Part shown: piece by piece, positions 16,029 to 28,741 of the stretch
Layout of the letters: each line of letters starts with the position of its first letter
How positions within the stretch are numbered: the first letter of the stretch is position 1
NCBI GenBank assembly: GCA_014904985.1
Contig: MU128987.1
Location: 145,194 to 209,193, forward strand
Length of the DNA: 64,000 nt
Direction of reading: 5' to 3'
From: Hydnum rufescens UP504
Lineage: Eukaryota > Basidiomycota > Agaricomycetes > Cantharellales > Hydnaceae
The notes under the pieces: model-generated
What the model saw: only the letters and a program-made list of their open reading frames with translations
Database searches by the model: none
Told to the model about the DNA's origin: nothing
Program-made: the position numbers and the translations under genes

Positions 16029-19000
16029 GTAGGTCGTGATGAAGAGGACATGGGACATAAAGTAGTGCGACAGCCTGCTGATACTCGAAATATCAAACAA
16101 ATGCCCGGATACAATTCAGATGCGTTGGTTACAGTTCATTTCTATTCATTTTGCTTTTTTCCAATACCGTTTTTAGTCCAGACACATGGCCGAAATTAGC
16201 GAACACGCTGCAAGCTAATTCCAGGCGATGGCAACGCGGAAAACCATCCATCCTCATCGGTCCTCCTGGATCTGATTCTCTAAGCTCGAAGCCGAAGGTT
16301 CTCTTGAAGAACTTGCCTCTAACGGGTGTCCTCGAACCCTTGGGACTCTGGGCCACAGGGCAAAGCATACTACGGAGAAAATTACAGATACGATCGACCC
16401 CTGCAAAGACACCCCAAGTATGAGCTAGCTAGCTAACCACCCGCCCCGAAATATCTGGGATGAGTCGCTCGTTGAGAGCCTAGCGTATCAATAGTTCATT
16501 AGTTCATCCGTTTTTGGGTACAGGCTCCTAAATTACTTCCGTCATTCATCGATGGACTAGTTTTTGTGAGGGACGGCATGTCGACAGCGATCTCATCTCC
16601 CGATTGCGGATTCCTGGCGAGTGGCGAGTACGTCCCGGATATCCGCATGCGATGCAATCTCGATGGTACAAGGTGCTCTGTTAGATCGATGCAAGAACGA
16701 GGGTGAGAACCTGGTGGGAAGAGGAAGAGCTTCCAGCTAGCTTCAAAATGTCGATTTTCTCGTACGGTGGGCCTGGTGTGGCCATCGCAACTAGCCCAGA
16801 GTTACTGTCTCCGCGTCCGTCAAGCACCAGGCGGTAGTGGAATAGAATGAGTTCTTCGTGCATAACCGAGACTCATCAGGACTGCAAGTGTTCGACCTGC
16901 GTCTCGCACCGGGTCATCTGTTTAGGGAAATTGTATTCCAAGTCTGTCTCCAGGCACTCTCGGTGTAGTACCAGAAAATTTGAGAGCACATGCCCCTATC
17001 AAGATCGTCGAGATACATTTTGCTCGGGGAAAACAGTCTTGAGCCGCAGAACATTTCTCGACGATGGTATCCCGATCCTCAGAATGCATGAACCGTCATG
17101 ACCATTGGTCACTATCATATGTGTGAGAGAGTTAGTCGGCTCCAGACTCGCTTGCGAAGGCAAGCTTTACGAGAGGCGCACAGAGGCCGGAAAACGAGGT
17201 GTAAAATTCCCATGCCCTTTACGCACACGTGGTCCGGAACGACCAAGAGCACGATCCAAAAGAATCCATAGAAGCACCGGTAGCACATACCCAGGATAGT
17301 GCAAGCGAAAAAATCACACGTCCTTTCCATGCGCGAGAAACGACGGAAGGGTGAAGACCGGTTGTGAGACGGTGGCCGCCTGGGGAGTGTTCGGGCGCAT
17401 AAAAATGACTAAATTTGCAAGAAGCAAGGCAAGTCGATAGTTTTTTCACGCATACGCCACGCCGGACAATCTAGATCGCCACACGTTGGGTTCTTCGTGT
17501 CCGATTCAACAGCACACCTCTAAGACTCACTTTCTCGGGCACCTGGTAACGACTGCACGCCGCAGCTGTGGCCTAGCCTAGAGAACCGGATACACGGTAG
17601 TGGATGGACACGGGAAAGATCGTACGAATCGCAGCTATGGGGGGCCCGGGCCAGTAGATCAACACGAAATTATGGTGAGGGACACGACGGCCCAGAACCA
17701 CGTAACTCCTTGGCATAATACGATCCCCCCATGGTCTGGGACGGTATGGCACGTCGCAGGCAACACGACTGTGATTGCCATTCTTTCGTGCGTTCCGGGC
17801 GGACGTCAATTTCGCGGTAGAATGCGCTAGTCGGAATTCCAAGCGAAGATATCGAGACACCGTTAGGAGGCCACAGCCCTCCCCAAGATAGCACTTGAGG
17901 TCCGCAATAAACTAGGTTCCTATTGATAGTTAGCAATTAGGAATCGTTGAACCACTAGTTCGGCCTTCATTACGGTAGGGATTCTTCTCTTCATCATCCT
18001 CGGCCACGTACCATGGGCGACCATCGAAGGAAACCTTCGAGCCAACTCCTCGTCCGCAGATTTTAAAGAGCAGATCATTCCCTAGAGCAGGCCTGTCATT
18101 TCCCAGTTCATATGAGTCATTTGACTGCGACCGAAGGAAGCCTCTGCTTCTCACATCGAAATCAAGTCGATTCCAGTCATCCAAGCATCCTGAAGGCCCC
18201 ATAACCGCCGTATCCCAGGGATCCCAGGAAAAAGGCCCCTAAAGGATAGAAGAATGAGCGTTGATGCATCAATCGACGGTTACGACGAATGCCTCGACCC
18301 AGCGGGAGAGGCTGTTGTGTCAAAGCTTATCCGTCAGCTCAGTGGACCGCAGCCTCACCAACTTCCTAGAGATGGGATCCAGAGAGGGTTGACGCGTCAC
18401 AACCCGCTCTCGCAACATCGCTATTTGGGTCTCCCGAGGTGCAGTTGCCTTGGCCGTCACCACACGACGGCGATCATGCAAGCGTCTCAGGAGTGATAGA
18501 TGCGCCCTACTGCTTCGTTTCTACTGGCATCCAGGCAGTGCCTTGCCCACTGGACCTGAATACTGGTCAGTTGATTGTCTTCGCCTGCATTTGAAATAAA
18601 TCTTCCACCACACTCAGTCTTATATTCTTATCAGATCCAAAAGACAGCTACTACCACCTACGAGGACGCGAGGCAAGGACGATTCAAAGCAAATCGCGAG
18701 TTCGAAGCGGAAGCGAAGGCAACGGCATCGCGTGCACCTTACCTCTTCGCCCCTTGCCACTGTAGGCCGGTCCTGAACTCTGGCTCTGGCGCTTAACCTA
18801 GGCCCCCCACGTTCTTTTGGGACTCTAATAAGGTTATTATCGCCGCTTGGAAGCTGATAATCCACTACCACGCCTAATACACCATGCGACTTTTTTTGCC
18901 ACTCCGATCCATCAATTGGCGGAATTGTCACATTTACTGCGCAATACCTGCGAGCTTTGGAGTCGCAGCGTCCCGGAATTGGCGCTCCTTGCCGCCCCCT

Positions 19001-19402
19001 GCGCACTCCAGCGTCTCTATGTTTTTTTTTTTTGCGATTTTACCTCCTTCTGGCGTCTGGTTGCCTTGAATCGTATGTTTACGCTTGCCCTGAACATTAT
19101 AGATATCTCATATCCGGGGCTCACATATTGGCTTCGCTAATTCCCTGCTTTCACTATATTGTGCTCTCGTTTCACACATAGCTTTTTTTAGGCCAGCATA
19201 CGCGGTAAGCAATGTCACTGCGTGCGTTCTCTTCTTTAAGTCTTCATCACACTAGGCCCTTCATCTCCCAACGAATCGTCTCAACAAGCCACAACTATCA
19301 TCAAAGCCGCCTATCACGTATCACCCACTGTCCTAGGTACCCTTCCACTGATGAAGTCTTCCCAACTAGTCATTCGTTCGAACTAATCATTTGTCTCTAG
19401 AT
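16029..19402. other. 3.4-kb region with no intact gene, possible relic fragments
   Basis: No continuous gene can be traced here. Several short frames look weakly protein-like (for example 17930-18200 and 18254-18496) but are interrupted and do not join across convincing introns. T-rich and CT-rich DNA from about 19.0 to 19.4 kb probably includes the promoter and leader of the zinc-finger gene, with an intron-like acceptor (CTCTAG) immediately before its ATG. Confidence 0.45.
18254..18496 (+). pseudogene. Possible relic of a NACHT/NLR-type NTPase
   Basis: The frame from 18254 reads DASIDGYDECLDPAGEAVV followed by SKLIRQLSGPQPHQ. This resembles the Walker B block of fungal NACHT proteins (hydrophobic-IDALDEC, then a helix). 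Neither the P-loop upstream nor the usual SRPE-type sensor downstream can be read in any frame. The fragment stops after 80 codons. Fungal genomes carry many decayed NLR copies, so a relic is plausible, but an 80-residue match by eye is weak evidence. Confidence 0.28.
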
Positions 19403-20801
19403 ATGGAACCTCGTGAACCTTATTCGGGCCACCGTCCTATCCAACCCTCAGCGCAATGGGCGACCTACCCGACGTTGGCGCGCGACATGGACAGTCGTCA
19501 GTCGTTATCACCCCAGAGTGGAAGCGGCACGGAGTCAGGTCCGGGCTCCCAGTGGCAGTCTTTCCACAATTACCACCACGCTGAAAGGCGCCCCCAAGGC
19601 GCAATGGAGACTTCGGGGCCTCATTCCCCCTCGTTCAATGCCTCACATCGCCCCCCTTCTTCAAGTGCGGCGACGAGTGCCTCTCCCATGTCTAGCCCTG
19701 CCTCATCCCTGGCTGGCTGGAATAACTATCTGATGGCTGATGAATTGGTCGACCCTCGCCGCCACCACCCTCCGGCCTCCATTGCCGAGTTAGGTACCTT
19801 TCAGGGTTCCCACAATGTGTACAATCCAATTGAGATGGAGGCCGCCCGAAATTACCGAAACCCACAGGATTACGCTACTCGTTCACTATCCGCGCAATCA
19901 AGCACATCACAGTCGCACTGGCAGGGTCTAGCACCCATGGCACCCAATGCAATTTCTCAATACGACCACACAGAACAAAACCTAAATTCTCCCATGGCAC
20001 AGCCATCGGCGCCACACGACGTCAGCCTCCCAGCCGCCGGGACGACTTCCTTCAGGAGGGCGCCAGTGGAAGACCAACACTCGAGAGCTTCCTCAGTCTC
20101 GTCCTCGAGCGTTAGCCCCACGTTTAGAGCTATCCAGGTGACGAACCCCACGGAGAACGAACCCCGTGACGATTGGCGCTTAACGGTCCCCATCTTCAAT
20201 TGGCTATCCGCCGTCCTCGATCCGAAACGCCGACCCGACAAATCTACCCCAGCGCCCTCCGGCAATTGTCTCCTATGCGACACATTCTGCCAACGTCCCG
20301 GGACACTCCAGCAGCACGTCATATGTCAGCACCGCATGAGGATAGCGCGACAATATATCCAAAAGCGTCCGTACAACGACCTCCTCGCCCTGACATTCAC
20401 CGTCCTCCAACTTCATTCTGATCGCCGCCCAGGTCCAGTGGAGAACGAATGCGTGCACTTTCGCTACGTGCTGAAATTCAGTCCTCCGTCAGGACTCGCC
20501 CGTTCCCTCCCGATGCCTTCCCCCTCCTGCGCGAGACGTTTCATGCCCTGTGCCACACGGACAGATGGAAGGGGGTCACGTGCGAATACTGTGGCCTGTT
20601 GGCACAGAGGCGGGCCGCCCTGGAGGAACATGTTACCAAGTGTTCGTACAACCCCACCGCGTCGAAGAAGAAGACGAGTAAGAAAGCAGTGCTGGAACAG
20701 TTAAAAAGACCGAGACTTGGTAAACATTCTCTTCCGTCTCATCCCATACTTTGCTCGTGCTTACCCGCTTCAATTTGTTTTCAGTGGACGAGGACAATTG
20801 A
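19403..20801 (+). CDS. Two-zinc-finger protein with long disordered N-terminus (putative transcription factor)
   Basis: The first ATG after the acceptor gives MEPREPYSGHRPIQPSAQ. About 270 residues of Ser/Pro/His-rich disordered sequence follow, then an ordered region (DDWRLTVPIFNWLSAVLD). Finger 1 is CLLCDTFCQRPGTLQQH...H (C-x2-C-x12-H-x4-H). A second finger near 20579-20640 reads CEYCGLLAQRRAALEEH...C (C-x2-C-x12-H-x4-C). A 44-49 nt intron near 20433-20482 joins two frames (LHSDRRPGP to SSVRTRPFPPDAFPLLRE). A last intron splits the C-terminus, which ends RPRLVDEDN with stop at 20799-20801. Lys-rich stretches after finger 2 look like nuclear localisation signals. No characterised orthologue is recognised. 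A 5' exon upstream of 19335 may be untranslated. Confidence 0.75.
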
Positions 20802-21341
20802 TTAATTGATTGAATCTTGGTGCTGGTGACCTTTTCTTTTTTCCAACTTCATCTCAACTGGACCCTTAGCTGGCTAGAGGGGCATTTTCGCTGTTCTAAG
20901 TCGTATAGGTCATGAGTACATTGCAAGAGTGGTTTGTATTCTTTCTATAGTGCGTGATGATCTCGATGTCGGAGGCGAGGAGAGAAAATGATGATGGATG
21001 CGTGGATCAAGAATAGGCATACAGACGATAATGATGAATGCTTGAAGACGAACGGGAGATTATGAAAGTACATGCTAGGAACGACGGCCGAGGGACAAGA
21101 AATTACTACTCATATTTTTGTAAACACCACAATAGGTATGTGGAGCCTCGTCTAGTAAGTGATGCCAGTCCATAATAAAGTAAGGCGCAAGAGAGAACAG
21201 GCGGTCAAGGGCAGCAGAAACAGCGAGAGCGAGAGCGTAGCTTGACGTCGAACACAGAGTGAAATCACCGACTTCGAGAGTCATCTAAACGTCCTGCGCC
21301 GTAGCACAATAAAATGGACTATTGAAACGCTGCTTCGACCT
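20802..21341. terminator. Convergent 3' UTR region
   Basis: 540 bp between the stop codons of the zinc-finger gene (+) and the RRM gene (-). It is AT-richer than the flanks, has no coherent frame, and presumably contains both transcription terminators. Confidence 0.4.
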
Positions 21342-24300
21342 TCAGGCGTTTTCGTAGGCCGGTGGGAGAGCGTTCCACTGTGCCGGGCCTGCCATATGTG
21401 TGGTAGACATCCCCTTGGGTGTATGATATGGGTGATGCCCAATTGCAACAGACGTCGGCGGGATGCCTTCAAAGGGTGCAGGGTAAGATTGATAAGGAGC
21501 ACCCATCCTACTGTTATGATGATTATTGCTGTTACCATGCCGATGGCGGCCATGCTGGGAAATATGACCTTGATGACTCTGCCGATGATCATTCTTCCTG
21601 TTATTGTCAACCAATTGCTGCAAGGTCGGTCCGTGAGCTGCACCGGTCCCATGCTGGTCATTGCTGTGAGACGAGTGTTGACGAGGGAGGTGAGGTCGAG
21701 AATGCCTAGGATTCGACGTCCGAGGTCGAGAATGGGCAGATGTAGGCATCGTAGGAGGAACAGAAGCTGGGGATATATGATGCTCATAGACAGGAGGAAC
21801 GTATGAAACAGGGGCCGACATATGCGGCGGAGGAGCTTGATGCAAACTGTGATGATTCTGGGTAAAACCATGAGTCCGCGAAACATCCCATTCAATGGGC
21901 ATAGCCTGTGCTGAGACGTGGTGGGGAGGCTGACTCATAATAACTTGCTGAGGAAGCCACGGCGGCGTTGAATAATTGGTGTGTTCAGACCATGTGTTCT
22001 GCATCGAATCTGAATTCGTACCCATGTACTGATCGAGGACCTCGTTCTTATAGAAGGGAATGAGAATGCCTTGCTCGTTATGGACAAAGCCAGATGCTTG
22101 AACTGGGGGCTGAGGAATGGGGGAAGGTGTTGTGGAAGTAGAGGTAGAGCTCATTGGTGGTGGGGAAGTGTTGTTCACGTGGGCAAACGGAACGTAGGGT
22201 TGCTAATGTTACGAAGAAGCATCAGTGATGGAGCTGACTTGCCACATGTTCACATACATGAGGATATATGACCCGAGGGACTTGGGGAAAGGGGGGACCC
22301 CAACTAGTGTAAGGGTGACCTCCATTGGGTATACCCTTCCGGCATCATGTACGGCGGAGCCACATGCGGAACGTACATCATCGTAGTGGGCGCATACGGA
22401 ACGTATATGTCTTGGTATGGATAAGGTGCCTGAGGAGGTACAGCGAACGTGGTCGGTGATGGGCGGATACCAGAAGGCGTGGAGGGGTCAGACTTTGCAC
22501 GAGAACGATGGGGCCGAGGATAAGAAAATTGTGAGCTAGGCTTCGAGCGTCCATGAGAAGACGGGGTAGAGGGCGAGACAGAGTCGACTACTTTCTCAGA
22601 GGCAGGGGAGTGAAGTTGGCGTTTAGACAGTTCCGCAGTAGCACTTGAGGGATAATCCTGGTCGACGATAGATGCTGAAAGGGATGCTGAAGGACTTGTT
22701 GCAGCAGGTAAGCGCGTGGCACCATCGGTGGGATTATCAATGGGTAAAGATGGCGAGTCGTCTGCCAACGCAATCACAGGGTGAGGCGAATTACCGATGT
22801 CATTCGAGCCCTTGGATTCCATTCCATCCAATCCGAGACCTTCGATAGTACGATGACGACGCCAGTGGGGAATGCGACTCTTGTAATCTGTTGTGCTATA
22901 CTTGACGCGGATGGCCATGTTTCCGAAGACTCGATCATCCTAAGGTCCTATTATCAGCGATAACATTGCGCAAACCAAGGTTTGTGAACGTACCTCGCCA
23001 GCAATCGCGGCAGGCATGACCGATGCGTCGACGAACTTCACAAAGGCATGTCCCGGTTTGTCATACGCCGTGTTGAAGACGAGCTTTACATGTGCAATTT
23101 CACCGTATGGTTCGAAAATGGCAGAGAGCTTGGCTTCGGTCCAGCCGTATCCTCGATCGAGACATCCAACAAAGAGAGAGTCTCCCGGAACGTATGCGTG
23201 CTTACCTGAATATGAGTGGCTATGCATATTGCTGGACGCAGACGGATGAATAACCCTGGTATATGTGACGGGAGAAGGTGTGACAGGAGCAACGGTGGAA
23301 GGGGTATCTAGTTGGTAGGGAGAATGACGAAGTGAGGCAGGCGTCTCGGGAGACAGAGGTAATTCTGGTGACATTATACGCGTCCGGGCATTGGGGGACT
23401 GGGGCTCGTGCTCGTCACTCTCAGTGGGAGAAGATATCCCAGCGGAAGTAGGATCTTCGGATATCAGCGACCGGTCAGGAATATCCGTTGAACCCGTGTC
23501 GTTGGCAATTTCGATGCCTGTAATTCGATCTGCTCGAGGCACAACGACAATCTTATCCTGCCGACGCCCCATCCAGATGCCCCCACCTTTATCAGAAGAG
23601 GAATCGACGAATTGTGGTTGGCTCGTACTTACGCCGTCCACTGACGTTGAGCCTGGCAGAGGGGGAAAGTCCTCGGGAAGGGGACCACGGGACACAATGG
23701 GCAAGGAAACGATAAATTTCGAAGCCGGAGATTTGGGGTCCATGACGTCAGGGGTGTTGTGAGGTCTCGTGGAAAAACTGGACGAATCATGCACTGGACT
23801 CGATGAATGAGATATACGAGGATACGATTGTGGAACGGGCTGTATAAACTGGCGCTGTTGATAGTGTGAAGGGTGTGGATGTTCATGAGCCCAAGTGACG
23901 ATGAGGTTCGGAAATTGGGCAAGTGTCTGAGGAAGTATACGTGAGGTCAACATTCAGGTGGAAAGGGATGGGGACCGACGTGAACGGCAGACACGGCGTC
24001 ATTACGCTGCGCCCACTTGATCTCTACAAGAAAGGTCAACAAAAAGCGCCAGCGCAGAATCCCCCGAACACGAACCCCAAGTCAGCGAGTCTTCCGGTTT
24101 ATCACATTCGACATTCTGCGAAGGGTGAGGAGCATAAGGAAACCCATGGACCTCTTCAGGAGGAGGCACCCTAAAGGAACGGAAATATTCTAGAGGGCCA
24201 AACAACTCCACAAGTGTCCTCATGGTCTGAACAAGGTATGGGTCAGTATTATGAAAGCTTGGAAAGTGTGAACAATGCTTGCCTCAGCCCTGGACACATC

Positions 24301-25319
24301 GGGATTGAGAGAAACGAGCGCGCCAGCACCACGGAGGCGATCTTCAGAGTAAGGCCAGTGTGGATGCTCCTCCTCCGTATAATTGCGAGCTTCATCATTA
24401 AAAGTGACCTGCACGTAGCTGTCCAACTTCACATGAGTGGCAGCGCAACGAGAAGGATCATATGACAACTCGCCGTGATTGGAACTTCGGGTCTCCTCAG
24501 TCTGACCCATTCAATGAGGGTATCATGGTTTATAGCGTGAGGCGGAGGGTGGGGACCGGTGAACTCGGGTTCGCTGCGGCGAGGAACAGAGGGCGGAAAG
24601 AAACGAGGAGGGTCCGATGAGCTTTAGCTGGCTCGCAGCGTATACATCGACCTTGTATGAAAGACATATGACAAGCCTGAATGGCAGCCCGTGCTTGCTC
24701 AGGAGTCTATAAAAGTAGAGACGTATGATTACGATCTCCATATTATTCTAGAGTGAGAATAAGACGCGACCTCGAATTGGACAAAAGCACAATTAGCAGC
24801 GTTGCCTGACTTGACATCGTGGATGAACTTGATGTTAATGATACTGCCGTGGTTTCCAAGAGAGCCACGGAGTAGACTGTCAAGCTCAGCATTGGGCATC
24901 GGGGGAAGACTGGCAACAAAGACACTGGCGTTGTGGTCCCAACGCTGCAGAGGGCGAGGACGAGGGATTCTGCTATAGCCAACATCCGCTGGAGGAGCAA
25001 TGGTGGGATACTGATCTGCGTCACCCCACGAGGCCTTGGGATCGTGATCAGTATTACGTCCCTCCCAGCCGATATCTTGACGAGCCGATGCACTCTCGCG
25101 GTGAGACGCGACGGAGCTCTCAGAGACGGTCGTATCAACCTCAGAACGCGTTCCATCAGGTTCACTAAATGCCACAGATGTATCCCTACCGTCAGGTCCC
25201 ATGATCTCGGAAGCCGTCGCGTCTTCGGAGACTGCGGAGGCGGAAGCAGAGGCGGGAAGGGAGTCGAAGCGTGTGCCCCAGGCTCGTCTAGCAGCAGCGC
25301 GAGAGCTGCGTGGAGGCAT
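21342..25319 (-). CDS. RNA-binding protein with three RRM-type domains
   Basis: The start at 25319 (MPPRSSRAAARRAWGTRFDS) precedes a disordered acidic region. RRM1 (about 24.93-24.64 kb) reads HNASVFVASLPPMPNAELDS, IINIKFIHDVKSGNAANCAFV and, after an intron, TPEQARAAIQACHMSFIQGR. RRM2 (about 24.35-23.9 kb, divergent) reads LRGAGALVSLNPDVSRAE, TMRTLVELFGPLEYFRSFRV, EIKWAQRNDA and FPNLIVTWAHEH. RRM3 (about 23.2-22.9 kb) reads DSLFVGCLDRGYGWTEAKLS, IFEPYGEIAHVKLVFN, KPGHAFVKFVDAS and, after an intron, FGNMAIRVKYS. The C-terminal 400 residues are His/Pro/Ser/Tyr-rich and end NALPPAYENA. The family could be a fungal developmental or mRNA regulator, but I cannot name an orthologue. It shares a 142-bp divergent promoter with RPB6. 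One intron seems to use a GC donor. Confidence 0.82.
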
Positions 25320-25461
25320 ATTTAGAACAGTACTATTAGAAGGAGAAAACGAAAACGAGAGCTGAAAGAAAGGAAGACACTCCTGAGGATTATGTACCCC
25401 GCCAAGGCCACTGAATACCCGGCCAGCGCCGGCATTTGCCTCCGACCAGACGCGTGAAAAT
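25320..25461. promoter_or_regulatory. Divergent promoter of the RRM gene and RPB6
   Basis: Only 142 bp separate the two opposing start codons (25319 on minus, 25462 on plus). The segment is AG-rich on its left half (about 25320-25385) and must contain both leaders and core promoters. Confidence 0.6.
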
Positions 25462-26069
25462 ATGTCCGATGGAGGGGACGACTTCGTTGGGTTCGTATGG
25501 AATAGGGTGCACCCAGTCGCTTGCTGAACTAACGTGATGCCTCAAGGAATGCCGATGCGACGTTTGTTCGTCCACTTTTCCTTACTTTTTTCGCCCACTA
25601 TTTGACATCCTGCACGATAGGAAGATGAAGAAAACGATCCACTCGTGGCGAATGATATGGAGGATGATCCCCCCCAACAAAATGGTGATATTGGAGAGGG
25701 CGGGGATGTGAATGGCGCACATGAAGCCGGCCAGTCACATGCCGAAGGGCAACCTAGTGGATCTGGTATCAAGGAGGCCAACAAAGTACGAGTGACGACA
25801 CCATACATGACAAAGTATGAACGGGCGCGAGTACTCGGGACGCGCGCGTTGCAGATTAGGTGAGTGGCCTCTCTCGCTGAATTTTTCGCAACTTATAAGG
25901 CGTCTTTAGTATGAACGCACCAGTTTTGGTTCCCACCGACGGTGAAACAGATCCTCTTCAGATTGCCATAAAAGAACTCGCTCAGCGGAAAATCCCTCTC
26001 ATTATTCGACGATTCCTCCCAGATGGGAGCTTCGAAGATTGGAGTGTGGCGGAGCTCATCAGCGAGTAA
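25462..26069 (+). CDS. RPB6: RNA polymerases I, II and III shared subunit RPB6 (RPABC2)
   Basis: Small subunit common to all three nuclear RNA polymerases; it clamps the largest subunit at the base of the enzyme. Exon 1 gives [18 protein letters not shown] donor and GATAG acceptor remove about 120 nt and lead to [16 protein letters not shown], the usual acidic N-terminus. The core is unmistakable: [20 protein letters not shown], intron, [52 protein letters not shown] and stop at 26067-26069. The total of about 150 residues matches the family. The second intron interrupts between ALQI and S/MNAPV, after the conserved helix. Confidence 0.95.
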
Positions 26070-27722
26070 TAATACACTCTATTTCCTCGTTCTTATCTTC
26101 CTTCACGTTCCGTGTATGCCTATATCTTATTAATCGATGCATATCAGCTAGACCATACGAATCCTGCATTGGTCACTCATAATTCTACTGCTGTTAATGA
26201 GCCTGGCCGCTGCGATACGCAGAGCAACGAGGAATGAAGATAGTCCACTGCTGATACTGAGCTACCACAACCATGGGCCCTTCCTTCAATATTATTTGAC
26301 GGGCATCTGGATGTGTCGTTTCAATCCTCTCGGCAATATTCTGGATCCAAACAACACCTCACACCTCACAGTCATTTACAGACTTACGGCATTACTAGTA
26401 TCCGCAATCTAAATCATGGTCACACCCTGGCCTCTCGAAGCTCAATGTCTCGAATCCAACCCTTCTCTGAGGTCGTTCTTGCTCTCCAACCCACGCCACC
26501 ATGTCGACGAGATTTACAATAGCCCACTTCTTCCAGACATCGCAACCGCCCTCACAAATGATCTGGCTGATACGGGGACCCACTTGCACTCATGCACTCA
26601 TTGATAAAGCCACGGGGAGCCTAATCCACATCCGCAATGGCACCCAGAAGTACTAGATATGCTTTAGCTCTGTCTCAAGTATCGTTTCTGCTGTCTCTAC
26701 ATCGATGCTTTGGTCGTGGATTGACTCAGACCGATTGACGCCGGATACCATGAATCTCTGTATATCGAGACCATCGTCCCTGCGGCTGGAGGTATGGTTG
26801 CGCTCAGAAATTGCCGAGCTCGAGGGAGTACTTGGAACATTACTGTCTAAGCTTCGACCCCAACACGCGTCCGATTTCAGACGCGTTGGAAGCCGAAGGA
26901 TATGCACCAGCCACACTGCGGAAGTTTCCATTTGCACCTTGGACTAATTAAATAGACTGCGACGTGCGTGCCCTCAAGGGTGTCTTCGAGTACCTTCGTG
27001 CGCCTTCCCCCAAGAAATTAATTTCGACTCTCTGGAATGGGAGGTGCATGTCTTTGGACTCGATTGGGATTCTGGCTCGATACTTATATATAAAGACCCG
27101 AACTGTGTGGTTCGACTTGTGATGTTTGTGAGCACATTCTTTACCATCTCTAGGGTTCTTGTTTCCACTGACCAGCTTTCAAAAAACTTCAGACACCCTC
27201 CGAGGGGTTCCGGAGGCCATAATCCTATATTTAGGGGTCCGGTCCGAACCTTCCTCGATTTTAGGCTCCCGATCGGTCCGGATCCTCTCGATTCCGGGGA
27301 GCAGAGCGTGGGAAACTACAGTATTCGAAAATCTCTGCATCAAGTAATCCCGATCATGATAAAAGTACCATCCAGCCCATCGCATCCTTCATCCGACACC
27401 AGTGTCAATGCACCTCATCAAAAAGGGCACGCTATCAGAACGACAAAGTCAAGTTGTTCGATCCCCTCGTCTACTGTGCTAAGCGGGGGATGGATGTGGC
27501 TGCTCCGGTTTAAATTGCCCTTGTCAAGAGATCGAGATCTCATTGGCATGCGTGCATGCAGTTAGGGTCGGATTCATATTCTCTATGCACATAGAAACTA
27601 GAAGGCCAAAATTTAGTATTTAATTTGTACGTGCATGATTCACGCCATTATGCTTGGAAACAGACACAATATCAAGCTGTATGATCAACAACGGCTAGGA
27701 ACAGACATTCCATCCGCCTTCG
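26070..27722. other. 1.65-kb region with interrupted coding-like patches
   Basis: No intact gene is visible. Plus-strand patches look coding: about 26.42-26.60 kb (LESNPSLRSFLLSNPRHHVD), 26.83-26.95 kb (EYLEHYCLSFDPNTRPISDA, then ATLRKFPFAPWTN) and 26.96-27.12 kb (DCDVRALKGVFEYLRAPSPK, then SLEWEVHVFGLDWDSGSIL). They lie in different frames with stops between them, and I could not link them by good introns. They may be pieces of one decayed gene, perhaps related to a fungal enzyme family, but I cannot identify it. Confidence 0.35.
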
Positions 27723-28681
27723 TCAGGACACCGGCAACGCAGGAAGGACCTTCTCTACCATCGCTTGAAATAATGTGAACGAAGGTGTCTGCTTGTATCG
27801 GTTGAGCAGCGGGAACTGCCCCGTCTCCGGAGACGGTGGCACTCCATCCGGTACTACACTCTGCCCTTCATCCATGGCCGGCGTTTCTTCGTTATCCAAT
27901 AAAGTGACGAGCTCTGTGTCTACCGGTAATGCGCCGAGGAATCGAAGGTTTTCGCGCATGGCCATCGCTTCTCCCCCACCAGTACTGAAGACATTACTGA
28001 TCTCCCCACAGCACGGGCACACATAACCGCTCATGTTCTCGATGAGACCAATTACCGGTAGATTTACATTTCGGGTAAATGAGAGGCATTTCATGGCGTC
28101 TGCTAGTGCCACTGCCTGGGGCGTAGTCACGATGATGGAACTGAGACGGGAGTGTAGCGGTGCCAGATGTTCCATCAATGAAAGGTGTTCGTCTGAGGTA
28201 CCTGTACAAAGAGTGAGTCCAAGAATCGAATAGTAGAAAACAACTAGAAAATCGGACCAGGAGGGGTATCAATGATGAGATAATCCAATGCGCCCCATCG
28301 CACATCACTCAAGAATTGCCGAATCATAGCATTCTTCTTCGGGCCACGCCAGACGACCGAATCGCCTCTCCGTTTCAATAGAAAGCCTACACTCATGCAC
28401 GCAAGTCTCCGTTCCGTACCATCCGCGTAGACTGGTACCCAGCCCTCTGCACTCTGATGTACTTCACTTCCGTCAAGGCCAAGCATGCGTGGAATGGACG
28501 GCCCAGTAAGATCGATGTCCAGGATACCGACACGAGCATTCTGGGTATTATGTAGCGTGAGGGCGAGCTGTGTGGAAACCGATGACTTTCCCACACCGCC
28601 CTTCCCTGCGAGAACAATTACAATGTTCTTTACATCCTTCAACCGCCGTGCTATAGGGCTGTCGAAAATTGGGATTGTCAT
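27723..28681 (-). CDS. CFD1: Cytosolic Fe-S cluster scaffold ATPase CFD1 (NUBP2 homologue)
   Basis: P-loop NTPase of the Mrp/NBP35 family that, with NBP35, assembles and transfers [4Fe-4S] clusters in the cytosolic iron-sulfur assembly (CIA) pathway. The start at 28681 gives [19 protein letters not shown], then the deviant Walker [56 protein letters not shown] and [10 protein letters not shown] (Walker B). A single intron (about 28190-28253) leads to [37 protein letters not shown] and [15 protein letters not shown], with the CxxC cluster ligands, then STGGGEAMA. The length (about 300 residues) and the lack of an N-terminal four-cysteine extension point to CFD1 rather than NBP35. Stop at 27723-27725. 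Confidence 0.93.
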
Positions 28682-28741
28682 TGTTGACTAAGACAGCGAT
28701 AGACAACGGTTTGCTTCCGAACATAGCCACCCTCTCCCTCC

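Noticed and set aside
16151..16423. Opposing open frames near 16.15-16.42 kb as a small gene
   Set aside because: Neither strand gives a recognisable or compositionally convincing protein, and there are no clear introns or conserved motifs.
21281..21895. 204-codon minus-strand frame overlapping the RRM gene tail
   Set aside because: Shadow of the His/Pro-rich coding frame, with hydrophobic composition typical of a shifted frame.
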